Of a stretch of 39,400 bases of DNA, positions 31,947 to 39,400 are shown one piece after another (the first letter of the stretch is position 1; each line of letters starts with the position of its first letter). The stretch comes from CAIKZJ01 sp041675325 (GTDB lineage Bacteria; Bacteroidota; Ignavibacteria; Tepidaquicellales; Tepidaquicellaceae): assembly GCA_041675325.1 (NCBI GenBank), contig JBAYUG010000021.1, positions 1-39,400 on the forward strand. Reading direction: 5' to 3'. The notes beneath the pieces are model-generated. The model was not told the origin of the DNA. It ran no database searches and saw nothing but the letters and a program-made list of their open reading frames with translations. Both the position numbers and the translations under genes were made by a program.

Positions 31947-32876
31947 CTATATAGATTCGAAGTCTGGTTTTGGTTTAATGACAACTGATGCTATAACTGA
32001 GATTGCAAGAATAGCGATAATAATTCCCAGCGATGTTACAATTGGAAATTTTACAAAATCAACTATCATCATTTTTGTACCGACAAAAACAAGTATTACA
32101 GATAAACCTATTTTCAGAAAACGGAAATATTTCATAACACCTGCAAGTGCAAAATACAGAGCTCGCAAGCCAAGAATTGCAAACACGTTGGAAGTATAAA
32201 CAATAAATGTATCGTTTGTGATTGCGAGTATTGCAGGGATGGAGTCAACGGCAAAGACGAGGTCGGTAAATTCAATTACAAGAAGAACGACAAACATGGG
32301 AGTGGCGAATTTCTTTGAATCTATTTTAACGAAGAATTTATCGCCGTGATAATCATTTGTCACGGGATAAAACTTCTTGAACAAACGCACAAGAATATTT
32401 TTATCGGGTTCTATATGACTGTCTTTCTGCAGCATCATTTTAATACCTGTAAAAATAAGGAATGCACCAAAGATATAAATCAGCCAGTGAAACTTTGTAA
32501 GCAGGGCAACTCCCGAAAAAATCAAGATAACTCTCATAACAAGAGCTCCGAGGATTCCCCAGAAAAGAATCTTATGCTGGTATTTCGCAGGTACTTTAAA
32601 GAATGAGAAAACGAGAATAAACACGAAAATATTGTCAACACTGAGTGATTTTTCAAGAACATAGCCGGTGAAAAACTCGAGAGCTTTTACTTTCCCCATG
32701 TATTCATAAATACCGTAATTAAAAATCATGGCAAGAGTTATCCAGACAGAACTCCAGATAAGTGCCTCTTTAATGTTAACTTCGTGAGATTTACGGTGGA
32801 ACACACCAAGGTCGAGAGCAAGCATAAGCAGCACGAAAACATTGAATCCAATCCACAAATAGGTAATATCAATCAT
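31947..32876 (-). CDS. TerC-family integral membrane protein (Alx/TerC-like)
   Basis: A 309-residue membrane protein with about nine hydrophobic segments. The family's acidic intramembrane residues are present: MLALDLGVFHRKSHEVN at the N terminus, then LEKSLSVDNIFVFILVFSFF, then VIEFTDLVFAVDSIPAILAI. TerC/Alx proteins are linked to manganese export and to metal or tellurite stress in the inner membrane. Length fits the family. It is expressed alone, divergent from the membrane protein gene at 33085. In the 208 bp between the two divergent starts I see no recognisable riboswitch such as yybP-ykoY, which often controls such genes. Confidence 0.94.
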   Translation of the reverse strand: MIDITYLWIGFNVFVLLMLALDLGVFHRKSHEVNIKEALIWSSVWITLAMIFNYGIYEYMGKVKALEFFTGYVLEKSLSVDNIFVFILVFSFFKVPAKYQHKILFWGILGALVMRVILIFSGVALLTKFHWLIYIFGAFLIFTGIKMMLQKDSHIEPDKNILVRLFKKFYPVTNDYHGDKFFVKIDSKKFATPMFVVLLVIEFTDLVFAVDSIPAILAITNDTFIVYTSNVFAILGLRALYFALAGVMKYFRFLKIGLSVILVFVGTKMMIVDFVKFPIVTSLGIIIAILAISVIASVVIKPKPDFESI

Positions 32877-33084
32877 AATTATATGTTTTATTATGTTTAA
32901 TAGAACAAAATTAGCGAAAATAAGTTCGATTATATACTCAATACAAAATCTATTAAAAATAGTAAATCGGATTTAATTAACGTTTTAAAACTGAATTTTA
33001 CGTCTAAAAATGATGTTGATAAGCATAGAAATAAGCAACAACATTTATTATGTTTAATAATTGTATAAAACCGGAGGAAGCCAA

Positions 33085-33936
33085 ATGGAAGAAAATACAC
33101 CTAATGAAAAAGTAAATAAAAAAGGACTGTCATTTAAAGTCGTTTTATTCTGGATACTTGCATTTATGATAACCGCAGGTTCAGCATACTTCCAGCGCTT
33201 GACAGGACCGACATATCCCGAAAGCGGAGTAGTGTCATTTCAAGGTAAAGAAATAAAGTATAAATTTGACAGAAGCTGTGATACGTCAAAGCTTGTAACA
33301 GTTACACTTGAAAGTATTGATCCAGGTATTAAAGGTTTCATTGAATACAGAAGATATAAAACCAATGATGATAAAACACTTGTTGAGATGAAGAATGATA
33401 ACGGAAAACTGACAGCAGATTTTCCTACAGAAAAGGATAAAGTGTTTAGAATCCCAGCTCAAAAGTTTGAATATAAAGTTTTATTATTAAAAGACGATCA
33501 GAAAACTGAGATTCCAAGCCAGCCGGTCGTATTAAGGTACAAAGGCGACGTACCTTTATTTGTACTGATAATACACGTAATATTAATATTTACAGCAATG
33601 CTGGTTTCGACAAGGGCGGGGCTGGAGTATTTTAACAAAGAACCAAACTATAAGAAATTTGCATTATGGTCGTTAGGATTTATTACAGTTGGCGGGATGA
33701 TTTTGGGACCTGTGGTTCAGATGTATGCTTTCGGGGAGTTATGGACGGGAATACCATTCGGAATAGATTTAACGGATAATAAAACACTTATAGCATGGGT
33801 TGTCTGGATAGTTGCCACTGTACAGGTGTTCAGAGATAAGAGTCCGGGTAAATGGATTCTAATTGCATCGATTGTGACGCTGATTATTTTCAGCATACCG
33901 CACAGTGTAATGAGCGGAAACACACCAAATAATTAA
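33085..33936 (+). CDS. Uncharacterised membrane protein with large extracytoplasmic loop
   Basis: A 283-residue protein. I use the ATG at 33085 because GGAGG lies 8 bp upstream; a TTG at 33061 without such a site is less likely. A transmembrane helix at about residues 15-35 (VVLFWILAFMITAGSAYF) is followed by an extracytoplasmic beta-rich domain (about 40-150; GVVSFQGKEIKYKFDRSC, then VTLESIDPGIKGFIEYRRY). Four more hydrophobic helices follow from about 155 to the end (PLFVLIIHVILIFTAMLV, FALWSLGFITVGGMILG and others). I know no family for it. It lies 24 bp before the M28 peptidase gene, so the two may be one transcription unit. Confidence 0.83.
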   Translation: MEENTPNEKVNKKGLSFKVVLFWILAFMITAGSAYFQRLTGPTYPESGVVSFQGKEIKYKFDRSCDTSKLVTVTLESIDPGIKGFIEYRRYKTNDDKTLVEMKNDNGKLTADFPTEKDKVFRIPAQKFEYKVLLLKDDQKTEIPSQPVVLRYKGDVPLFVLIIHVILIFTAMLVSTRAGLEYFNKEPNYKKFALWSLGFITVGGMILGPVVQMYAFGELWTGIPFGIDLTDNKTLIAWVVWIVATVQVFRDKSPGKWILIASIVTLIIFSIPHSVMSGNTPNN

Positions 33937-33960
33937 TAATTAATAACAAATAATTAACAG

Positions 33961-35796
33961 ATGAAGAAAAAAACATTAATAATATTACTTCTAACATTTC
34001 TATCGGGGATTGCTTTTTCCCAGAATGCGATTGAGAATGTAAGAAGTAATGAAATTACAAAGGAAGAAATATACGAGCATATAAATTATCTTGCATCGGA
34101 TAAGCTGGAAGGCAGATATCCCGGAACGCTTGGCGATATACTTGCAAGGGAATATATAAGCAAGGAATTTGAGAAGTATGGATTGATTCCAAAGGGCGAC
34201 AGCGCTTACATACAAAGGTTCGACATGAACAATGGAGTTAAAAAAGGCAGAGCTAATACTATAAAGTTTTTCGATAACGGAAAACAAGTTGACGTAAATG
34301 CATCAGACTTCACGCCGCTTGGATTATCAGCTAACGGGAAAGTGAAAGCAGATTTGGTTTTTGCAGGATACGGTATAAATGCTCCGATGCTCGAATACAG
34401 TGATTTTAAGGATGCAAGCGGGAATATGATTAACGTAGAGGGGAAAGTCATCGTGATAATGAGATATTCTCCTACAACCATGAATCCAAATAATGACAAG
34501 TTTGAAAAGTTTGAAGAATTAAGAACGAAGATTGCTTCGTTCAAGGATTTAAAACCTGCAGGCGTAATCGTAATTACACCACCACTCAATTCCACTTCAA
34601 GCAATACAGATATACTAATGGACGTAGGATTTGACATGGTTTCACAGAATGCGGGCATACCGATTATTAATACTAAGAGAGGCATTATAGAATTTTTCTT
34701 AAAGCAAAGAGGATACGACTTAAGTCAGATACAACAAGACATAAACAGCAACCTGAAATCAAATTCATTTGAGATAAAGGAAATGTCGGTTGAATACGAT
34801 GTTGACCTTGAAAAAGATATAGCCAAGACCGGAAATGTTGTAGGATTTCTTGAAGGAAGCGACCCTGTATTAAAAAATGAGGTAATAGTAATAGGTGCTC
34901 ACTTTGACCATTTAGGATACGGTGGTCAGAATTCTATGTACAGAGGAAAAGACAAGTTACCGCATGTAGGTGCAGATGACAACGCTTCGGGCACGGCAGG
35001 AGTGATGGAAATTGCGCAGAAACTTTCAGCTGAAAAGGATAAACTTAAAAGAAGCGTTTTATTTATTTGTTTTACAGCTGAGGAAGAAGGGCTGATTGGG
35101 TCATCACACTTTGCAAAGTCGGATGAATTCAAGAATTACAATATAGTTGCAATGCTGAACATGGACATGATAGGAAGACTTAAAGATAACAAACTAATTC
35201 TAAACGGAACCGGTACATCTACTTACTGGACACCGATGATTGAAGAACTTAACAAGAAATATAATTTCAATACTTCGATGAATCCTGAAGGTTTCGGACC
35301 TTCGGATCATTCATCATTTTACGCAAAAGATATACCGGTATTAATGTTTTTTACTGACTTACATTCGGATTATCACAAACCAACAGATACACCTGATAAG
35401 ATAAATACTGACGGACAGCAAAAAGTCCTGAATATGGTTTATGACATGACGTATGACTTGAGTACGAGAGCAGAAAAACCGGAATTTACAAAGGTTGCTG
35501 TAAAAGAAGATAACAAGGGAGAGAGGAAGTCGGTAAGAGTGTATGTAGGAACGGTTCCTGATTTCAGTTACTCGGATGCAGGATACAAGATATCGGGTGT
35601 ACAAGCAGGAAGCCCGGCAGAAAAAGCGGGAATACTTGCAGGAGATATAATGATAAAATTCGGAGACAAAGTAGTTAACGATCTTTATGATTATACAGCG
35701 GCATTGGGTGAGTATAAACCGGGACAGGAAGTGATGGTATTTTTGAAAAGAGGAACTGAAGAAATAATGGTAACAGTAAAACTCGGCTCAAAATAA
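33961..35796 (+). CDS. Secreted M28-family zinc peptidase with PDZ domain
   Basis: A 611-residue protein with signal peptide MKKKTLIILLLTFLSGIAFS. An N-terminal helical part is followed by a PA-like insert (about 110-270) and the M28 core: GAHFDHLG (H314), GADDNASG (D339/D340), TAEEEGLIGS (E374 as likely general base, E375), LNMDMIGRL (D402) and YHKPTDT (H472). These form the two-zinc site of aminopeptidase-type M28 enzymes. A PDZ domain occupies about 525-608 (VQAGSPAEKAGILAGDIMI). It acts in the periplasm or outside the cell on peptides or N-terminal amino acids. An intrinsic terminator follows. The combination with PA and PDZ domains is common in Bacteroidota. Confidence 0.95.
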   Translation: MKKKTLIILLLTFLSGIAFSQNAIENVRSNEITKEEIYEHINYLASDKLEGRYPGTLGDILAREYISKEFEKYGLIPKGDSAYIQRFDMNNGVKKGRANTIKFFDNGKQVDVNASDFTPLGLSANGKVKADLVFAGYGINAPMLEYSDFKDASGNMINVEGKVIVIMRYSPTTMNPNNDKFEKFEELRTKIASFKDLKPAGVIVITPPLNSTSSNTDILMDVGFDMVSQNAGIPIINTKRGIIEFFLKQRGYDLSQIQQDINSNLKSNSFEIKEMSVEYDVDLEKDIAKTGNVVGFLEGSDPVLKNEVIVIGAHFDHLGYGGQNSMYRGKDKLPHVGADDNASGTAGVMEIAQKLSAEKDKLKRSVLFICFTAEEEGLIGSSHFAKSDEFKNYNIVAMLNMDMIGRLKDNKLILNGTGTSTYWTPMIEELNKKYNFNTSMNPEGFGPSDHSSFYAKDIPVLMFFTDLHSDYHKPTDTPDKINTDGQQKVLNMVYDMTYDLSTRAEKPEFTKVAVKEDNKGERKSVRVYVGTVPDFSYSDAGYKISGVQAGSPAEKAGILAGDIMIKFGDKVVNDLYDYTAALGEYKPGQEVMVFLKRGTEEIMVTVKLGSK

Positions 35797-35818
35797 ATAA
35801 CTAAATAAATTTATATTC

Positions 35819-35847
35819 AAAAGGCTTTCATACTGGAAGCCTTTTTT
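35819..35847 (+). terminator. Intrinsic terminator after the M28 peptidase gene
   Basis: AAGGCTT (35821-35827) and AAGCCTT (35837-35843), extended by AA and TT, form a 9-bp stem with a 9-nt loop followed by a T tract (35842-35847). It lies 23 bp past the stop codon. Confidence 0.85.
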
Positions 35848-35915
35848 GTTGAGAGCTTTAATGACAAACACCTTTTACATTTTAAATACGCGAATTATGA
35901 TGTATTTTTCGACAT

Positions 35916-37583
35916 ATGATTACTGATTTTTTAATTGTTGGCAGCGGTATAGGAGGGCTTTCGCTTGCTTTGAAACTTAGCACGTTAGGAAAAGTGCTGA
36001 TTGTAACAAAGAAGAAGAAAGCTGAATCCAATACCAATTATGCACAGGGGGGAATAGCGTCAGTTCTTGCAGATGACGACAACTTTGAGCTGCACATTCA
36101 AGATACTATGTCATGCGGCGGCGACCTTTGCCATCTTGATGCAGTAGAAAAGATAGTAAAAGAGGGTCCAACCAGGATATATGAGCTGCTTGATTTAGGA
36201 GTTAAATTTACACAGGAGAACGGAAGACTTTTACTCGGCAAAGAAGGCGGACACACAAAGAGCAGGATAGTACATGCAAAAGACCTGACAGGAAAAGAAA
36301 TAGAGAGAGCATTGCTGCATGAAGTTTCGATAAACAAAAATATTGAAGTACTTGAGTACCACTTTGCGATTGACCTACTCACCAAACGAAACTTGAAAAA
36401 GAATAAAGACGAATTAGGAAAAAGATACAGGCACACAAGAAAGAACAGAGAAAAGAATTCATGTTACGGAGTGTATGCATACAACATCAAGAGAAAGAAA
36501 ATTGAGAAGATAGTTTCGAGGAATACAATATTGGCAACGGGCGGATTAGGACAGGTATATTTACACACAACGAACCCGGCAATAGCAACCGGCGATGGAT
36601 TTGCGATTGGATACAGAGCAGGATGCGTAGTTGAGAATATGGAATTTGTTCAGTTTCATCCAACTTCACTTTATGAAAAGGACATTGACGACGACACACA
36701 GGTCTTCCTGATATCTGAAGCAGTCAGGGGAGCGGGAGCGGTTTTAAAGACGAAGAACGGAAAAGAGTTCATGCATAAATATGATAAGAGAAAGTCACTC
36801 GCTCCGCGTGATATTGTTGCTAGAGCTATTGATAATGAAATGAAGAAGAGCGGAGAAAAGTTTGTATATCTTGACACAAAACCGATAGGTGCTGAAAAAG
36901 TGAAGAAACATTTCCCGAACATATACAAAACCTGTCTCTCAAAAGGAATAGACATAACGAAAGAAATGATACCCGTAGTGCCGGCAGCTCACTATGCCTG
37001 CGGAGGAATAACGACTGACTTAAACGGAAGAACATCATTAAAAAACCTTTTTGCCTGCGGGGAAGTTACTATGACCGGAGTGCACGGTGCGAACAGACTT
37101 GCGTCAAATTCATTGCTGGAAGCAGTAGTATTTTCAGATGGAATATATAAGTTCATTAAGAAGAATATTAGCTCTGTATTTTCGAAGAGCAAGAACGGAA
37201 GCGGAATCCAGAAACTAAACAAGGAAATATTAGACTGGGATGACAAAGGAACAATTAATGCCGATGAATGGGTTTTAATATCTCATGACAAAAGGGAGAT
37301 AAAGGAATTGATGAACGATTACGTTGGGATAGTGCGAAATACAGTAAGACTTCAACGCGCATTCAGAAGGATAAAAATGTTAAGGAATGAGATAAAAGAT
37401 TATTACAAACGAACAAAAGTTACGGTTGAGATACTTGAATTAAGAAACCTTGTTTTGGTTGCATACATGATAATAGAATCTGCAATAAAGAGAAAAGAAT
37501 CAAGAGGACTGCACTATATGCTTGATTACCCTAAAAGAAACGATAAGGAATTCAAAAAAGATACAAGACTGGTTAAATACTAA
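35916..37583 (+). CDS. nadB: L-aspartate oxidase
   Basis: A 555-residue flavoprotein. DFLIVGSGIGGLSLALKLS at the N terminus is the FAD-binding GxGxxG loop. NTNYAQGGIASVLADDDN and HAKDLTGKEIERALLHEV follow, and GVHGANRLASNSLLEAVVF near residue 395 is the NadB signature that includes the catalytic Arg. It is of the succinate dehydrogenase/fumarate reductase flavoprotein superfamily, and its helical C-terminal domain (about 445-540) completes the family layout. The enzyme oxidises L-aspartate to iminoaspartate, the first step of de novo NAD synthesis, with NadA acting next. The start ATG has no obvious Shine-Dalgarno. The GT2 gene starts one base after its stop codon, so they are co-transcribed. 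NAD supply is also the target of the SPARTA effector 11 kb away, though no functional link is shown. Confidence 0.96.
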   Translation: MITDFLIVGSGIGGLSLALKLSTLGKVLIVTKKKKAESNTNYAQGGIASVLADDDNFELHIQDTMSCGGDLCHLDAVEKIVKEGPTRIYELLDLGVKFTQENGRLLLGKEGGHTKSRIVHAKDLTGKEIERALLHEVSINKNIEVLEYHFAIDLLTKRNLKKNKDELGKRYRHTRKNREKNSCYGVYAYNIKRKKIEKIVSRNTILATGGLGQVYLHTTNPAIATGDGFAIGYRAGCVVENMEFVQFHPTSLYEKDIDDDTQVFLISEAVRGAGAVLKTKNGKEFMHKYDKRKSLAPRDIVARAIDNEMKKSGEKFVYLDTKPIGAEKVKKHFPNIYKTCLSKGIDITKEMIPVVPAAHYACGGITTDLNGRTSLKNLFACGEVTMTGVHGANRLASNSLLEAVVFSDGIYKFIKKNISSVFSKSKNGSGIQKLNKEILDWDDKGTINADEWVLISHDKREIKELMNDYVGIVRNTVRLQRAFRRIKMLRNEIKDYYKRTKVTVEILELRNLVLVAYMIIESAIKRKESRGLHYMLDYPKRNDKEFKKDTRLVKY

Positions 37584-37584
37584 A

Positions 37585-38457
37585 ATGTCATCACTTACAA
37601 TAGCATTAGTAACCTGGAACAGCGAAGATGAAATTGCTGAATGCCTAAGCATGCTGTTTCATGCAACTTCAAAGGTACCCGGACTTAAATTAGAAACGGT
37701 AATAGTAGATAATGCATCTACGGATAAAACCGTAATAACAATAGAAAACTTCTTACGAGTAACTGACCAGAAAATAGTTTTTATAAAGAACGATTCGAAC
37801 TTAGGATTTACGAAAGCATGTAATCAGGCAATACACGCGTCAACCGGCGACTACATATTTATTTTAAATCCCGATACTGAAATACTTGACAGTGCAGTCG
37901 CGGATATGATGACGTATCTTGATGATAATGAAAGTGTGGGCGTGGTCGCGCCTCAACTGCTTTCCTTTCACAGAGACATACAGTTTTCATGCAGGACCTT
38001 CCCTACATACTGGGACATGTTTTCAGAAATGCTGATGCTTGCGACACTGTTTCCAAAGAGTACATTCTTCTCAAGATGGAAGATGAGATATTTTGACCAC
38101 AATTCACTGAGAGAAGTTGACCAGCCAATGGGAGCCGCACTACTATTGAAACGGAAAGTTCTTGAATCAGTGGGAGGACTTGACGAGAGATTTATAATGT
38201 TTTATAATGATGTGGATTTTTGCAAGAGAATATCTGATGCAGGGTTCAAGCTTGTATTCTTTCCCGATGCGAAGGTAAAACACATGGAAGGCATAAGCAT
38301 TTTCAAAGACAGGTCAGGAATGATAAAGATATGGAATAACGACTGCCTAAGATATTTTAAGAAGCATAACTACAATCCATTTTTATACAGTTTGTTATAT
38401 GTAGGGCTAAAAGTTACGGGGTTTTTCAGAATTATCAAAGCAAAGCTGTACCGATAA
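37585..38457 (+). CDS. GT2-family glycosyltransferase
   Basis: A 290-residue cytoplasmic enzyme of the GT-A fold. I place the start at the ATG at 37585, one base after the nadB stop; an upstream start would overlap nadB by 20 codons. SLTIALVTWNSEDEIAECL at the N terminus, then TVIVDNASTDKT, then NLGFTKACNQAI, then YIFILNPDTEIL (DxD-like metal site at NPDTE) and GGLDERFIMFYNDVDFCKRI are the ordered motifs of rhamnosyl- or other GT2 transferases. The C-terminal helix may bind the membrane. Sugar and acceptor are unknown. It is not next to other polysaccharide genes here. Confidence 0.92.
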   Translation: MSSLTIALVTWNSEDEIAECLSMLFHATSKVPGLKLETVIVDNASTDKTVITIENFLRVTDQKIVFIKNDSNLGFTKACNQAIHASTGDYIFILNPDTEILDSAVADMMTYLDDNESVGVVAPQLLSFHRDIQFSCRTFPTYWDMFSEMLMLATLFPKSTFFSRWKMRYFDHNSLREVDQPMGAALLLKRKVLESVGGLDERFIMFYNDVDFCKRISDAGFKLVFFPDAKVKHMEGISIFKDRSGMIKIWNNDCLRYFKKHNYNPFLYSLLYVGLKVTGFFRIIKAKLYR

Positions 38458-38540
38458 AGCAACTTTCCACATAAATCGAATGAAATTATGAATTTTATTA
38501 AATTTTTAAAGTTATTATTTTGAACGCTGATCTAATATAA

Positions 38541-39400
38541 ATGGTTGAAAATCTTTCAAATAGAGAAAAAGAAGTATTAAGGTATATTGTTGATAATTTC
38601 ATAAGATACGGATTACCCGTCGGGTCGAGATTGATTTCGAAGCAGACAGGTTTGAATCTTTCATCAGCAACGATACGAAATGTAATGAGCGACCTTGAAG
38701 ACATGAATCTTCTCGAGACACCGCATACGTCAGCAGGAAGAAAACCAACTGATATGGGATACAGATATTACGTTGACGAGTTAATGAGCAGGGAAAATCT
38801 GCACAAGAATGAATTAGACCTTATAAAGAACAATATAGAGGAAAGCAAGAACAATATATATGATTCGGACGACCTGCTTTCTGCGACTTCGAAGCTGTTA
38901 AGTATGATTTCTCATCAGCTTGCAGTTGTAACACAGCCATTTTTGAGCTCTGGTGTTTTCGAGAAACTCGAAGTGTTTTCAATCTCGGCTTATAAACTTT
39001 TATTAGTAATTACGATAAAATCAGGATATGTAAAAACTCTTATCATGGAAATTGATAACGAGATTCATTTTCAAAAGATAGAAAAGATAACTCAAATCCT
39101 GAATGAACGACTTGCCGGTTTAACATTACTACAAATAAAGGAAACATTTGCAGAAAGAATTAGCGATTTCAAGTATGAGGAACCGGAACTCCTTCAGTTG
39201 TTTTTTGATTCAATCGGGAAAATAAACAGTGAGGAAGAAAAAGGAAACAAAGTTCATATTTCAGGAACAGGAGAAATAATCAGTCAACCGGAATTTGAAG
39301 ATCACGATAATTTTAAAAATATAATAACCTTAACTGAGAACAAGAATTTAGTTATACATATTTTCCAGAATCCCGGAAAGAACAAGGATGAAGTCAGCAT
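38541..39400 (+). CDS. hrcA: Heat-inducible transcription repressor HrcA (partial, runs off the edge)
   Basis: The ATG at 38541 opens a frame that stays open to the end of the window (286 codons). It begins VENLSNREKEVLRYIVDNFI, then YGLPVGSRLISKQTGLNLSS and ATIRNVMSDLEDMNLLETPH, the winged-helix DNA-binding domain of HrcA, followed by TSAGRKPTDMGYRYYVDELM. The rest is the HrcA effector and dimer region; about 50-60 residues of the usual ~340 are missing. HrcA represses heat-shock genes by binding CIRCE and is refolded by GroEL. A grpE-dnaJ operon may follow outside the window. No CIRCE was seen before hrcA, dnaK or hsp20. It is 83 bp downstream of the GT2 gene. Confidence 0.95.
   Translation, partial: MVENLSNREKEVLRYIVDNFIRYGLPVGSRLISKQTGLNLSSATIRNVMSDLEDMNLLETPHTSAGRKPTDMGYRYYVDELMSRENLHKNELDLIKNNIEESKNNIYDSDDLLSATSKLLSMISHQLAVVTQPFLSSGVFEKLEVFSISAYKLLLVITIKSGYVKTLIMEIDNEIHFQKIEKITQILNERLAGLTLLQIKETFAERISDFKYEEPELLQLFFDSIGKINSEEEKGNKVHISGTGEIISQPEFEDHDNFKNIITLTENKNLVIHIFQNPGKNKDEVS

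Noticed and set aside
32877..33084. yybP-ykoY manganese riboswitch upstream of the TerC-family gene
   Set aside because: The region is AT-rich and I could not find the conserved GC-rich stems of that riboswitch.

Overview
The window reads as a chromosomal segment of an AT-rich, Gram-negative member of the Bacteroidota/Chlorobiota lineage, most likely Ignavibacteria-like. The clues are a secreted protein ending in a type IX secretion (T9SS) sorting domain with the NYPNPFNP motif, two PorV/PorQ-like outer-membrane proteins, a secreted Asp-box protein with a FlgD-like tail, lipoproteins, and mostly poor Shine-Dalgarno sequences. This placement is inference. No rRNA, tRNA or CRISPR array was recognised by eye.

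Layout. 1-171 is the end of an inorganic pyrophosphatase gene. 283-4609 (minus) is a four-gene accessory block: a PIN-like nuclease, an ApeA-like HEPN protein, an AAA15/OLD-type ATPase and a small protein with a PD-(D/E)XK-like signature. It looks like a defence island. 4745-5965 holds a gene remnant, a REP-associated tyrosine transposase (RAYT) and its REP palindromes, including an array with an 86-bp period in which each unit carries a copy of the transposase gene's own 5' end. 5992-8451 (minus) has dnaK and hsp20. The hsp20 upstream region contains a near-consensus sigma-54 promoter and helically phased inverted repeats. 8935-17496 (minus) is a tightly coupled surface-polysaccharide operon (methyltransferase, GT39, GNAT, SDR, formyltransferase, amidohydrolase, glycosyltransferase, flippase), headed by a decayed copy of the GT39 gene start. 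17642-22013 (minus) is a four-gene envelope/secretion operon.

22250-26167 is a second accessory island. Its core is a complete SPARTA system, a TIR-APAZ protein plus a catalytically inactive short prokaryotic Argonaute, with an unrecognised gene divergent to it. It is followed by about 1.2 kb of repeat-rich non-coding DNA: a GGATTAG repeat, two 11-bp tandem arrays, two A5T5 palindromes and interleaved inverted repeats. This leads to the T9SS-secreted sialidase-like gene.

29244-39400 is mostly ordinary chromosome: a serine hydrolase lipoprotein, a YwbE-family protein, an RmlD-like reductase, a TerC-family protein, an unknown membrane protein, an M28 peptidase with a PDZ domain, L-aspartate oxidase (nadB), a GT2 glycosyltransferase, and the start of hrcA, which runs off the right edge. 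A lone relative of the REP palindromes lies at 31906-31931.

The strongest findings are the SPARTA system, the RAYT/REP array that has copied its own gene start, the putative sigma-54 heat-shock promoter, the left four-gene candidate defence block, and the interleaved inverted repeats upstream of the T9SS protein.
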